Assembly (NCBI RefSeq): GCF_018294505.1 | Contig: NC_057807.1 | Location: 267,126,192 to 267,190,191 of the forward strand | Length of the DNA stretch: 64,000 nucleotides | Reading direction: 5' to 3' | Origin: Triticum aestivum | Lineage: Eukaryota; Streptophyta; Magnoliopsida; Poales; Poaceae | Shown here: one piece after another, positions 44,388 to 56,692 of the stretch | Numbering within the stretch: position 1 is the stretch's first letter | Layout: each line of letters opens with the position of its first letter | Translations under genes and position numbers: made by a program | The notes under the pieces: generated by a model | Database searches by the model: none | Told to the model about the DNA's origin: nothing | What the model saw: only the letters and a program-made list of their open reading frames with translations

Positions 44388-44470
44388 CTCGATATTAACT
44401 AGACGGATGGGTTACTGCAAAGGTTTATAATAAACCTTTGCAGTGACCCATCCATCTAGTTAATATCGAG
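44388..44470. repeat. 83-bp near-perfect foldback palindrome
   Basis: The arms 44388-44427 and 44431-44470 match in reverse complement at 38 of 40 positions, with a 3-base loop (TAA). Each arm contains TATTAACTAGA and GCAAAGGTTTA or their complements. Confidence 0.9.
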
Positions 44471-44489
44471 GTCTTGGTTTTGTAATTTT

Positions 44490-44620
44490 TGACATTTTTT
44501 GTTTTTAGAACACATGTTGATTGGCTTGAAGAAGGTCTATCTCGTTACTTTTTGATAATTTTTGTTTTTGGAACACATGTTGATTGGCTTGAATGAAGGT
44601 CTATCCCGTTACTTTACGAC
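44490..44620. repeat. ~63-bp tandem duplication
   Basis: Two copies of a unit containing TTTTTGTTTTTAGAACACATG, TTGATTGGCTTGAA and GAAGGTCTATCTCGTTAC stand in tandem. Confidence 0.85.
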
Positions 44621-44787
44621 ATGTTTCCAAAACATGGACCTCGAGGTTAATTCAACTAATAGGAAGGAGCACTATATACATGCAACGCAATTAAATGTTT
44701 TCCAAAAAAATTGATATGATTTCTTTGAAACTTATAAGTCATGTATGTCAAATTAACCTCTGTGTACTTGTTCTCAAATTAACCTCC

Positions 44788-45070
44788 GGGCTTGTTTGCC
44801 ATGTATCACACACATCTTGTTAAGTTGAACCGTTTACGTTCTCTTCCCTAATCGAAAACAGTTCATTCGAGTGAACCGTATGCCGTATATCAGTCACACC
44901 TTGATTTGGCTGACTGCTTCTGTTGCTTTCCCTAACAGCAAATAGTTCATCAGAGCGAACTGTATGCTGTATATCGCACACGCATTGATATGGCTGCCTG
45001 TTTATTTTGTTCTATCTAATCGCAAATAGTTCATCTGGATCAACCGTATGACCAACATCGCACACGCAAG
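44788..45070. repeat. ~87-bp CACTA subterminal repeats, right block
   Basis: Three units have CGTATATC, CACACC or CACACGC, TTGATTTGGCTG, TGTTGCTTTCCC or similar, and AATAGTTCATC. The same units occur at 43986-44180. The two blocks are separated by the 5S-like segment, the palindrome and the 63-bp repeats. Confidence 0.75.
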
Positions 45071-45194
45071 TAAAATCCAAACCGTGTTTGACGTACCCGC
45101 CATCGCAAATGTTTTGCATCTTTTTTGACGGGTTTTTTACATCACCGTTAGCGATTAATGCATCACACACAGTTTTGTTAAAGAGTCTCCGATC

Positions 45195-45240
45195 GTAGTG
45201 TCGCGTTAGCAGCATCCTGCGATAGTGATTTCTTAATAAG
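45195..45240. other. Possible CACTA-type terminus
   Basis: The reverse complement reads CACTATCGCAGGATGCTGC then CACTACGATCGGAGACTC. Both begin with CACTA, but no matching partner was found. It could be a terminus or a subterminal motif. Confidence 0.25.
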
Positions 45241-48200
45241 GCACTCTTCCCCAATATTCTGTCAGCATTCTAAAAGAAGAAACAAGCAGACACATAACTA
45301 GTTTAGCATGTACTAGTATATGAAACTCATTTCGGTGAACCAATTCATTAGTAAGGTGGATAGGATTAAACTACCAAGTCTTCTATTTTCAAGTAGTACA
45401 TAATAAAAGCATCAAACAAACATATATCTATGTCCTATGGTCACTGCATTGTCTTGCCAAATCAAAATAGAGACACAGTTCAAATCATATCAGTTCAAGA
45501 CAAATCAGCACTGAAAGAATACAAAGCATGGGAAACTACACGACACAACAAAATTTCAGATGGGTACCACGGGTCTACATGTACAACAACACTATTGGCT
45601 CTGTTGTGATGCTAGTAATGTGCATGATATGAGAAGTCAACTGTATACACAATTGAAATTGAAATCAACAGAGCTATTTATAAGAGCAAACCTGTTAAAG
45701 AAACATGTGTAAACATACCTGTTGTGCCATTGGAGTTTCGATTGGATCCTTCAATTCAAAAATAAGTTTGTATGAGTAAATACAGTGATACAAGAGCAAA
45801 CCAGTATGCAGGATAGCAATGGAATCTTACATCAGAACAATTGTTCTTCAGGTTTAAGCACTTGTTCTACATGAACAGAGTACAGTAAGACGTAGGCATA
45901 TAGTACTTCAAAATAAAAAATGAGCTCATAGACCTTACCACATTCTTGGTCCGGGACCAGTACAGAACAAGGCATTCCCAGTGATCGTCCAGTAAATGTG
46001 TCTTAGGAGAACGTAAGGGAATTTGATGAGTTTCTTTGCCAGTGAAGTACATTTTCTTCAGGTAATTCTGATACTGCCACCAAGCATTCATGAAGATAAC
46101 AGAGGTATTAGCATAGGTTACCTCATCCTAAGTTTCCAAATCGGTCCTTCTCTATAGAGAAAATGGGAAAATTTGCTGTATTATAACCATCATGGAGGTA
46201 GAATGTATGGGACAAAGCAAAGTAATTGCCATGAATAACATTACTTACACATAACTCCTGGACAAACACCTGCAACTGGCATTTTCCTTCATCTTTAGTA
46301 TAATATTTCCATAATGGGAAGATACACACATAGGATTTAACAACATCAAATGCGATAGATGCTAAATTACGACTGGCTGGTTGTGCTTCTTCCATAGGAA
46401 TAGGTGTACTAACTGGTGGAGTTAGGGTTCGTCGTGGTAGTACTGACGCTTTGGGCACTGGAGCTGCCTTACTAACTGCTCTTGTTTGGGAGCTCTATGG
46501 CGGAGATGGTGCTGTTTTAACATGAACTGGGTTACTATGTGCTGGGGTTAGGGTTAGATTGGGTGAAGCTGGTTCTCTATCCAGCGCAGTAGGGGTACAA
46601 TCTACGGGAATCTGGGTTATGTGTGGTTGGGCTGGTTCTCGTGCATGTACAACCGGGGTGCTATCTCCACCAAGAGGTAGCACTGTTTTATTTGAAGACT
46701 GTGTTTTTACTCCGCTAGATACTGCCATCACCTGCTCCAGTTCAGGAAACATAGTTGAATGTACAGACATTGTATGAGAGACAGATGCAATAGATAGTGT
46801 GGAAAAAAGAGGTCATGAAATAGTTGACATGTATATTGTTCAACTAAAAATGGTAGCATGACATAATTTCACATATATGATGTCTATCTAAGCTGGATAG
46901 CATAGCATGACATAATTCACAGATATGATGACTAACTAAACAGGATGGCATGAGATAATTATATGATGTCTTTAGTAAATAGGTTCGCATGACATAATTC
47001 ACATACATGTTATCTAAGTAATCAGGACCGCATGATCTAATTCACATATGTGATTTATATGCTAAGCAGAGGGCATTCACATATATGATGTCTGAACTAA
47101 GTACATGGTGTTGAATATTGTGTATATGATGTCTAAACTATGCAATGCAAGACACCATATGCATGATATGAGCAGTATAACTGTGCCAGGTTAGAGCATA
47201 CACCTCGGTGGGGGAATAGGACTGGTCATCTATCTCTGAATCCATCTCCGAGGAGCTATCGGGACCCAGCAAGAGATCTGCTTCGACAGGTAGCACTGTC
47301 TGCTCTGAAGACCTTGTTTTCACTCCAAAATTTTCCATTACCCACTCCAATGGCTGATTCACAGGAAGAGTAGTTTAATGTACAAATATTATCGACAAAT
47401 GGAAATGTAAGGAAGAAAAGGATGAGCAAGATATCATTCAAATATATGATGCCTTGTTAAATAGGATGGAATTGCATATTTCACATATATTATGGATGGC
47501 TAAAAGAGATAAGACTACATACTTCCCATATATGATATAGAAACTAAATAGGTGGCATTACAGAACATGTCTAAACTAAGCAGATGACATATATGATGTC
47601 GAAAGTAGGCACTGCAAGACAACATATGCATGATATGACCAACATCATCATGCCAAGTTAGATCAAACACCTTGGAGGTAAATAGGAGCGGTCAGCTGCG
47701 TCTGAATCCGCCTCAGAACATATATCTTCCTCTGGATTACAATCTAGAGAGGGGGGAGGGTTTGCCAATGAACCCACCATGGAGCGATGTCTGTATGACA
47801 TTGTATTGCCGCACAAAACTCTTTTCTTTTTCTCTACATGTTCAACATGACCATTTACAATATCTGACATGCATACAAAAAAATAGTGAGATTATGTAAG
47901 GAGAGCATGCAGAAATCTAGAGTGATGGTAACAACCGGTGGATGGATCCAAAAATAATTATAGTAGGCTGATGATAGCTTTAATTTAATAAAAAGACAGA
48001 TGATGATTAATTTACTATTTGTTTCCCACCCAAGATGAACAACATAGGCATACCCTTGGTGAACCAGATAATAGACAGAGATACCATTCATAGCTGCCTC
48101 GATATGTGCCTCACAAGTAATTTTAGAAATCAAGTTTGAACATTAATTTGGACCTGACTTGGTGTCTAAGAGGTGAACAGGATGATAAAGTAGCAGGTAA

Positions 48201-50296
48201 TATTAAGCAATGCATAACATAAGAAGAAACAAAAGAGTGCGGCCTCTCTTGTGGACCCGTGTACTCCTCAGGTTCATCTGCTGAGTCGATGATGGTGATG
48301 CAGTTGTGGTGGGTGTCGGCGGCAGGGAAGGAGATCTAAGGTGGCGAAAGATGGTCAGGAGTCGTGATGTCTGGTTTAGTGGATGCTTTTGTCGATGGAG
48401 CAGCTCAGGTGAGGTGGACGACGTCACGGTAGGAGTAGGGCAAACCACACACAGTTTTCTTTGACACCTACCTGTAACTGAAGTAATTCTGTCAGGGCTC
48501 CTTTGGCTTGCAGGATTCTAAAAACACAGGGATAGGAAAAACACCGGAATAGGATAGGAATGCACATGGAAAATAGAGCATTTATAAACACATGATTTCT
48601 GTCAACTTGGGTGTTTGGTTCATAGGAATTGAAAGAGCAGAGGAATGCAAAGAAACATGGCCAAATTAAAGTGAAACCATATGAAAACGTGTACGGCTAG
48701 AATGTTATTCTGCCACTAATGCACTTGGTCTTGTTTTCATGCATAGGATTTTGAAAAGTAGGTCCAGGTGGATGTTTTGGTCCACTCCTTTCAACAAAAT
48801 GAATGAATAATTAAATAGTAGAGTGCCATACGAAAATTTCCTATTGCTATGTTTTTCCTTAAGTTTTTCCTTTGAACCGAAATAGCCCTAATGGATCGAC
48901 ATGAATGTAGAGTAATAAGTGATGTGACAAGTGTACAACCTATTTGCCATAGCCGTGTCGACCTCGGCATCATTGGGTTGGTCGCTGAAGAAGTTGAGGC
49001 AGAGGTGGCTGTCGGAGGTGTGTAGGAAGGTCTGAGGAATCTGTAGATGGCGTCCAGGGCACTGCTCTGTTGTGATGGATAGTTCCGTTGTTGGAGCAAC
49101 TCCGACGGAACGTAAGACGTCGAAGCTGAAGCGATACAAGACAGACATCGTTAATCTCAAGTTGGATTCTAATAGCATCTCCAATAGATGATGTAAAATA
49201 CATTACCAAAAAGTGATAGATGTAAAATTTACATCACCAAAAACCACCCGACTACAACAGATGAGGTAAAAACTGTTGACTCTGAACTTAAATGTAGAAA
49301 ATGAAATTTACTGTGGAATTTGAATGTTACTGTCGAAACTGAACGCACTGGTAGAAGAGAGGCACTTCACATGTAGTTTAGGCCGCTCGGGCACTTTTAG
49401 TAGAGAAACAATGATCTAAAATTAGCAGGCGATCGGCGGGGAATACAATAGTCGATAGCAGTCATAGCAGCAGCGCCTGGAGGAGCAGCGCGAACTAGTG
49501 CCAGAGTAGCAACTCGTGTAGCTTCAGCAACCCGTGTACCAGCATCAACAACGCGAGAAAGAGAAAGAGCAGAGCAGCAGCATGAGCGAGGGGGAGAGTA
49601 GAGCAGCAACGAGCAAGCGAGCGAGAGCCGGAGCAGCAGCAGCAGATCTGGCTGGTATGGACGCCGCCGCCGAAGGGGCCTCGCACTGGGGGATAGTCGC
49701 CATGGAGATGTAACCCGTGGCGCCAGCTTTGAGGTAGCTGTCCATGGGGGTGAGGGATGGAGCACTGTCAGCTGGGAGGTCGAGTTAAGGAGAAGTTGTG
49801 ATGCGATGAGTGTACAGCCTCTTTGGTGGCGCTAAGTAGGCCTCGGCTTCGTCCGAGGAGTCGATGAGAATGTTGCGGTTCCAGTGGAGTAGGTTAAGGC
49901 GGCGCTATGGGGATAGAGTAGCCGCGATAGACAAGGCGATCATCGGAGGAGCTCCTTGTAGGTGGAGGATGGGGCGGCTGAACCAGCGAGACGATGAGAT
50001 CAACCACGGATCCTCATCCAGGGAGGTGGATGAGGGACGTCAAGCTGTTGCAGTGGATGACGTCGTCGGGGAAGAGGCTCCGACTCGGCAGCGGTGAGGT
50101 GGCGGACGGAGGAGGGTGGGGTTTCGTGGCTGGAGCAGAGAGGTTATGGCATCCTGGGATTTCGAATGGCGAAAAGGAGGCGATGTGAGGGGGAACCATG
50201 ACTTAGGGATGCGCTTGTCCAAAATGTAGGGTGTTTTACCAAAGTACCCCCACCAATTTGAACTAGCGGCCCTTTCACCTCAGGGTTAGAAGGGGG
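45240..50296 (-). pseudogene. Second CACTA gene, minus strand, with multiplied exon modules
   Basis: From right to left (minus) there are GC-rich 5' exons (50199-49765), then exon-like modules near 49200-48900, 48448-48200, 47870-47660 and 47362-47190. These read DSSDEAEAYLAPPK, DSADEPEEYTGPQE, EADSDAADRSYLPP and DSEIDDQSYSPTE before donors. Later blocks (46770-46495, 46458-46123) are Pro/Thr-rich. A domain then reads WWQYQNYLKKMYFTGKETHQ, SPKTHLLDDHWECLVLYWSR (46091-45935) and CLNLKNNCSD, matching the En/Spm-type domain at 28498-29060. Intron starts (GTGTATGCTCTAACCTGG and similar) resemble those of the plus-strand element. Stops and gaps show decay. The gap at 50297 interrupts the 5' side. 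Confidence 0.55.
48495..48888. mobile_element. Harbinger-type MITE in a CACTA gene intron
   Basis: The left end GGGCTCCTTTGGCTTGCAGGA and the right end TCCTTTGAACCGAAATAGCCC are imperfect inverted repeats. Flanks TCA and TAA fit a 3-bp target site. The inside (ATAGGAAAAACACCGGAATA, GTTTGGTTCATAGGAATTG) is typical of this grass MITE group. Length is 394 bp. Confidence 0.6.
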
Positions 50297-50613
50297 NNNN
50301 NNNNNNNNNNNNNNNNNNNNNNNNNNNNNNNNNNNNNNNNNNNNNNNNNNNNNNNNNNNNNNNNNNNNNNNNNNNNNNNNNNNNNNNNNNNNNNNNNNNN
50401 NNNNNNNNNNNNNNNNNNNNNNNNNNNNNNNNNNNNNNNNNNNNNNNNNNNNNNNNNNNNNNNNNNNNNNNNNNNNNNNNNNNNNNNNNNNNNNNNNNNN
50501 NNNNNNNNNNNNNNNNNNNNNNNNNNNNNNNNNNNNNNNNNNNNNNNNNNNNNNNNNNNNNNNNNNNNNNNNNNNNNNNNNNNNNNNNNNNNNNNNNNNN
50601 NNNNNNNNNNNNN
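50297..50613. other. Assembly gap (317 N)
   Basis: A run of N of 317 bases. Frames crossing it are artefacts. Confidence 1.
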
Positions 50614-51480
50614 ACACGCGTTGTAATTTCGGCATATTAAGGCGCGGGTTGTGAACGCACGAGTTTTAGGAGCATGATATCTGAATTTTTGGGATATGAC
50701 AAGGCACGGGTTGAATTTTAGGGACAAGCCTAACGTGTAATATTGTACATACCAAGTCAATTCGCACCTCCCTCAACGAAAAAAATAAAACTATTCACAC
50801 CATACAAAGAGAGAGTCTTGTCCCGTTTTACTGTACAAATTCTATTCAAAGCTATGAACCCATGTTATGTCCAATTAAATTTTTCCGCTGGCTGTATAAT
50901 GCATGTAACCTACTCATACCAACATTTTAGTGCATTCCAAATGTCTATACAATGACTGCAATTTGTACTAAATTTGAATTCATTTCTCTATTTGAATAAG
51001 AATTTACAATCATGATTGTTGCAATATTAAACCATCATTCGTGTATTACCTTAACAACACACCACATGATTACTATAGAGATAGATATGAACTATGTGTA
51101 CTATATGAACTCGAATTCAAATTTTTGAATACACCTGATGTTGATTCCAAATAATAGTACATTTGATGTACTAACTAGATATTCATAATATAAACCATGT
51201 TCCATACATACATCGTGTTTATCACACAAATTATAGTGCCCCGTCCCCTACATTATGACAAGTATTTAGCCCTGAGCTGCAAAAGCCACACATTATCCCA
51301 AATTCCGATCAATGTTCTATATATTATATGTAGTATAACATGTTCATAACCACACCATGTGTATCACCATTATATATATTCATTCATGCATGCATCTGTT
51401 TAAAACACTATGATATCTTCTTCAAATATCTGAATCAATTTTTTATAATGAACTACGATATCTGTTCGTCTTTTACACCT
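50614..51480. other. AT-rich sequence, no gene seen
   Basis: The first 130 bases have CGGGTTGTGAAC- and CGGGTTGAATT-type words. The rest is AT-rich without frames or termini. Confidence 0.45.
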
Positions 51481-52290
51481 TCACGATCCTCTTCTATTTG
51501 TACCTAGCTAGCGCTAACTTTCTATCGTGCATGCACACGCCCGCCCCCCTCTCACCCTCCCTCAGCGTCCCCTCCATTGCACACATTCGTTATTTCTCTT
51601 TAGGTGGTTCACCCACGATGTGTGTAGGCCCCCCGGCTCCTTCTTTTCGGCACACACCGGTCGATATACCTCTCTAGCCAAGTGTGCCTACCACAAACAC
51701 ACACTTCCGCTCTTCTCTTCTCACCGTCCATGCCCCCCTATGTCCAATATGGTTCCACACAGGTACACACTCCCACCCCTCTTTTCATCAATCTCATACT
51801 CCCACACTCCTCCCCCCCGACACAGTAGGCCTCTCACACCACCTCCTAGCCGCACCCCTCTCCCCCTATCCGTCTCTCTAGACCTTATTTGCTTCTAACA
51901 CATGCATGCATGTATACATACTGATCTCCCTACATATAGCTAGGTTGACTATAATTCTTTTCCTCCATTCACTGATCGACTTACCTCACTAGTTATGTCT
52001 CTCCCTTTATCAGACACACAACAATTGATCTTCCTACGTAGTTACGTCTGCTTACCACAACCATATCGTCCCCCCCTCATCATCCTTGCATACCTCCCGA
52101 CCCGTCTCTCACACGCACGTGCATAGACAGGAAGACGTCCCCTCACTTATTGATATTGCACTCGTACCCTCCATTTGTCTAGCAGGCCTCTCCCACCATT
52201 TGTGAGAAGCAACTCCACCACCAACCCTCCAACACCCTATCTTTGTCTTTCCCCAATCTTATTCCTCTACTGCACATCTATATCTATACC
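51480..52290. repeat. Pyrimidine-rich low-complexity block
   Basis: CT- and CA-rich sequence with recurrent ACACACAC, CTCTCCC and GATCTCCC words. It is a strand-biased stretch leading into the Helitron tail, and no coding is supported. Confidence 0.6.
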
Positions 52291-52293
52291 CTG

Positions 52294-52770
52294 ATATAGT
52301 GTGTGAATAACTTTGAAAGATGGTCGTTGGGTGAAGCCAATCTGACAGTGCAGAGATGGCAAATCCGAGCACTACTGGCCATTGGATATCATCTACATTC
52401 CACCAGATTTTTCCACATGTACAATCTAGAAGACTCCATGGTTGAACTTCAGCATAATGCACAAACCTCAAAACACAAGCACTTCTCCTTTGTTCTAGAA
52501 TCTTCCATATCATAATTGCCCCAAAAAATTTCTACATGAATTGCCATTATATTTTTTATTTTATGCTTTACAACGCACAATTCCATGAATCTTAAAATAG
52601 ATTAGCTTTTTTTTATAAAAACTAATTGATTTTGAATGAGATGAACTATAAGAATTAAACGAACATCTACATCATGCATATATGACTCAAAGCTTACATG
52701 CTATAATGTGGTATTTATTTATAATTTGGTTGCCAAATCTCATGCATGCAATGCACGTGTACCTTACTAG
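52294..52770 (+). mobile_element. Helitron 3' end, same family as 11251-11709
   Basis: The tail ends CACGTGTACCTTACTAG followed by T, with CATGC...GCATG-type pairing before it. Aligned from TATAGTGTG to CTAG, it matches the copy at 11251-11709 with few indels. It is non-autonomous; the 5' end was not found. Confidence 0.65.
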
Positions 52771-52883
52771 TATGCATGGATGCCGATTGATCTCCATCAA
52801 TAGATAGCTAGGTCTCTCTCCTTCTCCACACATATACTAGTCGATCTACCTCTCTATAGTTAGGTCTCTGCCCCCTCCCCCTC

Positions 52884-52906
52884 CACACACACACACACAC
52901 ACACAC
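52884..52906. repeat. (CA)n microsatellite
   Basis: About 11 CA units. Confidence 0.95.
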
Positions 52907-53199
52907 TGATAGTCAAACGTTTAAGGTAGGTACCCATGCCAGCCTCCCTGTATCTTTGATGTGGGCAAACACAAATTCGATGGCACTCTTTATCAATCGC
53001 GCACCCACACACTTCATCCCAGTTTTCGATTCTATCGATATCTCACGCTGATCATCCCTCCACTCTCTTCTCATGGATCGCTCCCTCTATATATGATATA
53101 TCCATGACTCTGTTTCACACACATTGCATATGTTATGTTTTTTGTTTGAGATATCATCAACACATTGCCTCTGTTTTGCACAAACCTTCTCTCTCACAC

Positions 53200-53800
53200 C
53201 CACCCGCGTATGTAACTGCACCTAAAGAAGAGGCGCACGCACGACGCACGTACTCTCATCTCATTCCTGGCCACACCCGCGTGGGTAAATGGTGGAGTTC
53301 ATTTCAGTACGAAAAGGCAGCCCGTGTGATAATTTGACACGTGTAGCGGTTGTTTACTCGAACGAGGGTTGTGTACCACACGTAGACGGAACAAAGTTCA
53401 ACTTGACGCGTTAGTATTAAATAAAGTTATATTCCTCAATGGCACGTACAGAATATAAAACGATTGTCGTCAGGAAAAAAGAAAAATCCGCTCCACTATA
53501 TACAATGGAGCCTGCTTGCCAGGGTTTGTCTCTCGTCACACTATCTCACACAAGGAGGCAGTGGCCTCTCTCTATCACCATTGGTCAGTGATCCGGCCGT
53601 ATCCCGTCCGCCAGCGGAAAGGGAAGATGCACATCATTTCTCCGTTCGACGGTGTTGAGGTAGCACATCTCGATCTGTGGTACCCGACGTTCTCTCTGAC
53701 CAAGCTCCGACACGGTAGGGCCTTCGCCACTTGCTCACTGCCGCAGTGTGGGTAGATCCCGGCCGCCGGCGCCCTCCTAGTTACATCCCTACAACCCTCA
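53200..53800 (+). promoter_or_regulatory. Dispersed promoter/first-exon module, copy 3
   Basis: It matches copy 2 (16140-16340) in reverse complement over 53220-53415, then has CTCCACTATATACAATGGAGCC (about 53492), aligning with the TATA and leader of copy 1. An ATG at about 53628 gives a short frame (MHIISPFDGVEVAHL, ending FATCSLPQCG) with a stop at 53753. The end resembles the end of the copy 1 exon (VFATCDDPQ). No later exon was assigned. Confidence 0.5.
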
Positions 53801-55005
53801 GGTACAACTTGCTCTGGCCTTGCTCCACTACCCATCTTCCCAAGTTGTTGCATGTGGAAAATCCTGGATGTGGATCTTCTTAGTTGTTTGCTTAAAATTT
53901 ATCTTGGCCGACGTACTTTCCATCATGAAATGTCGTCCTCAAACCGTTTTTGATAAACCACCATGCTGCTATCTTTCGCTTATTACATGGAATATGCTTA
54001 TTTTTTGTTGGCGTATGTGTCTTCAACTCGTGTTATTGGGCAGTAATTGTTTCCTTTCTACCTCCTTTTGCAAACAGGGCTATCCATTTCACCCCATTGC
54101 TATTGCGACCTTTTGGTGAACTGCAAAAATCACTTTTTTCTTAAGAGTGTTTTGTGTAGTTACGCCAAAATGTCACACATGCAACGTTTTTACATTTTTG
54201 TGGGACTGCAGAAAGGGAGATTGGTTTTGCTATCCTCCTCATCCAACTCCGTGCCTAATCTTCTCCAACAAGTAGTTAATCCTAAAGAGAGATCGCAGAG
54301 GTGATCGGCTTCTATTTGTGTGTGTTATGTTTCATCATCTAGTTCCACTATTATTATAATCACACTAACTTAATATCTTTGCAAATAGGGATGATCTGTT
54401 CAATTTTAGTGGAGCTGCACAAAATGATCAGATTGTGATGTCCTCCATACACCTCTTTTTTGGCTACAGAGCTGGGTGAAACTAGCTGCCAACCAATGAA
54501 GACTATGCCCAGGAAATGGAGCCATGCCTACAAACATCATCGATCAATTATATATTTTTCTTTATTTGTACACCTTCTCACAACTTTGGCTTCAGTTGTG
54601 ATGTGAATATTAGCGCTGATCTACGAACCATTGAGATGCATTAGTAGCCATGGTGGTTTCATTTGTATTTGATGGAATGTTGTAATGAGACAATCTTGAG
54701 GCAAGAGGACACAAGAATCCTAAGTTGAAACCTTTTTTGTTTCACGGGAACCAAAGTTGAAACCTTCATAGCATCACACTACAATTTCATTATGCTGGAA
54801 AATTATGCGTACATATAAACAAATCCCGAAGGATTGATAGCAATGCCAAAAACAATTCAACTTTGTTTCGCCGACATGTGGGACATCCTTCATCCGGCTC
54901 CACCTGCCATGCAACAATATTGAGTGCACAACTGGAAGGAAGATTCACCTCGGCCGTTGTGCCGCAGTAATAATGACTAGTGAGAAGTCAAATCACATTG
55001 CCCCA
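53801..55005. other. No gene seen; possible transcribed non-coding relic
   Basis: Exon-like units recur weakly: GCAAACAGGGCTATCC, GACTGCAGAAAGGGAGATTGG and GCAAATAGGGATGATCTG, each followed by TCCTCC. They could be decayed exons downstream of the module at 53200. No protein frame is convincing. Confidence 0.35.
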
Positions 55006-56692
55006 TGATGTCTACTACGCAACCTTCTTCTTGTAGACGTTGTTGGGACTCCAAGTGTAGAGGTTTGTAGGACAGTAGCAAATTTCCCTCAAGTGGATGA
55101 CCTAAGGTTTATCAACCCGTGGGAGGTGTAGGATGATGATGGTCTCTCTCAAGCAACCCTGCAACCAAATAACAAAGAGTCTCTTGTGTCCCCAACACAC
55201 CCAATACAATGGTAAATTGTATAGGTCCACTAGTTCGGCGAAGAGATGGTGATACAAGTGCAATATGGATGATAGATATGGGTTTTTGTAATCTGAAAAT
55301 ATAAAAGCAGCAAGGTAACTAATGATAAAAGTGAGCGTAAACGGTATTGCAATGCTAGGAAACAACACCTAAGGTTCATACTTTCACTAGTGCAAGTTCT
55401 CTCAACAATAATAACATAACTGGATCATTTAACTATCCCTCAACATGCAACAAAGAGTCACTCCAAAGTCACTAATAGCAGTGAACAAACGAAGAGATTA
55501 TTGTAGGGTACGAAACCACCTCAAAGTTATCCTTTCTGTTCTATCTATTCAAGAGTCCGTACTAAAATAACACGAAGCTATTCTTTCTCTTCGATCTATC
55601 ATAGAGTTCGTACTAGAATAACACCTTAAGACACAAATCAACCAAAACCCTAATGTCACCTAGACACTCCAATGTCACCTCAAGTATCCGCGGGCATGAT
55701 TATACGATATGCATCACACAATCTCAGATTCATCTATTCAACCAACACAAAGTACTTCAAAGAGTGCCCCAAAGTTTCTACCGGAGAGTCAAGACAAAAA
55801 TGTGTGCCAACCCCTATGCATAGGTTCATTGAACCCGCAAGTTGATCACCAAAACATACATCAAGTAGATCACGTGAATATCCCATTGTCACCACAGATA
55901 AGCACGACAAGACATACATCAAGTGTTCTCAAATCCTTAAAGACTCAATCCGATAAGATAACTTCAAAGGGAAAACTCAATCCATTACAAGAGAGTAGAG
56001 GGGGGAAACATGATAAGATCCAACTATAATAGCAAAGCTCGCGATACATCAAGATCTTATCACCTCAAGAACACGAGAGAGAGAGAGAGAGAGAGATCAA
56101 ACACATAGCTACCGGTACATACCCTCAGCCCCGAGGGTGAACTATTCCCTCCTTTTCATGGACAGCGCCGGGATGATGAAGATAGCCACCGGTGAGGGAT
56201 CCCCCCTCCGGCAGGGTGCCGGAACGGGCTCCCGAGAGGTTTTTGCTGGCTACAGAGGCTTGCTGTGGTGGAACTCCCGATCTATTATGTTCCTTGATGT
56301 TTTTAGGGTATATGGAGATATATAGGCGAAAGAAGTCGGTCAGGGGAGCCACGAGGCGCCCACGAGGGTGGAGTGCGCGCCCAGGGGGGTGGGCGCACCC
56401 CCTACCTCGTGGCCTCCTTGAAGCTTCCCTGACTTGCATTCCAAGTTCCGTGGATTGCTTCCGTTCCAAAAATAACTTTGCCAAAGGTTTCATTCCGTTT
56501 GGACTTCGTTTGATATTCCTTTTCTTCGAAACACTGAAATAGGAAAGAAAACAGCAATACGGGTTGGGCCTCCAGTTAATAGGTTAGTCCCAAAAATAAT
56601 ATAAAAGTGCTTAGTAAAGCCCATAAACATCCAAAACAGATAATATAATAGCATGAATGCTTCATTAATTATAGATACGTTGGAGACGTATC
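55006..56692 (-). mobile_element. Solo or isolated gypsy LTR, minus orientation
   Basis: On the plus strand it starts TGATGTCTACTACGCAACC and ends ATAGATACGTTGGAGACGTATC. In minus orientation the terminus is TGATACGTCTCC-type, known from high-copy Triticeae gypsy LTRs. The length is about 1.69 kb. An internal domain is missing on both sides within the window. It contains an (AG)n run at 56075-56096. The last A of the terminus is missing because another LTR starts exactly there. Confidence 0.7.

Noticed and set aside
50144..50760. Open frames crossing the N gap
   Set aside because: They consist of unknown residues over the gap and are artefacts.
51527..51898. Open frame in the pyrimidine-rich block
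   Set aside because: Low-complexity Pro/Ser/His composition caused by CT-rich sequence.
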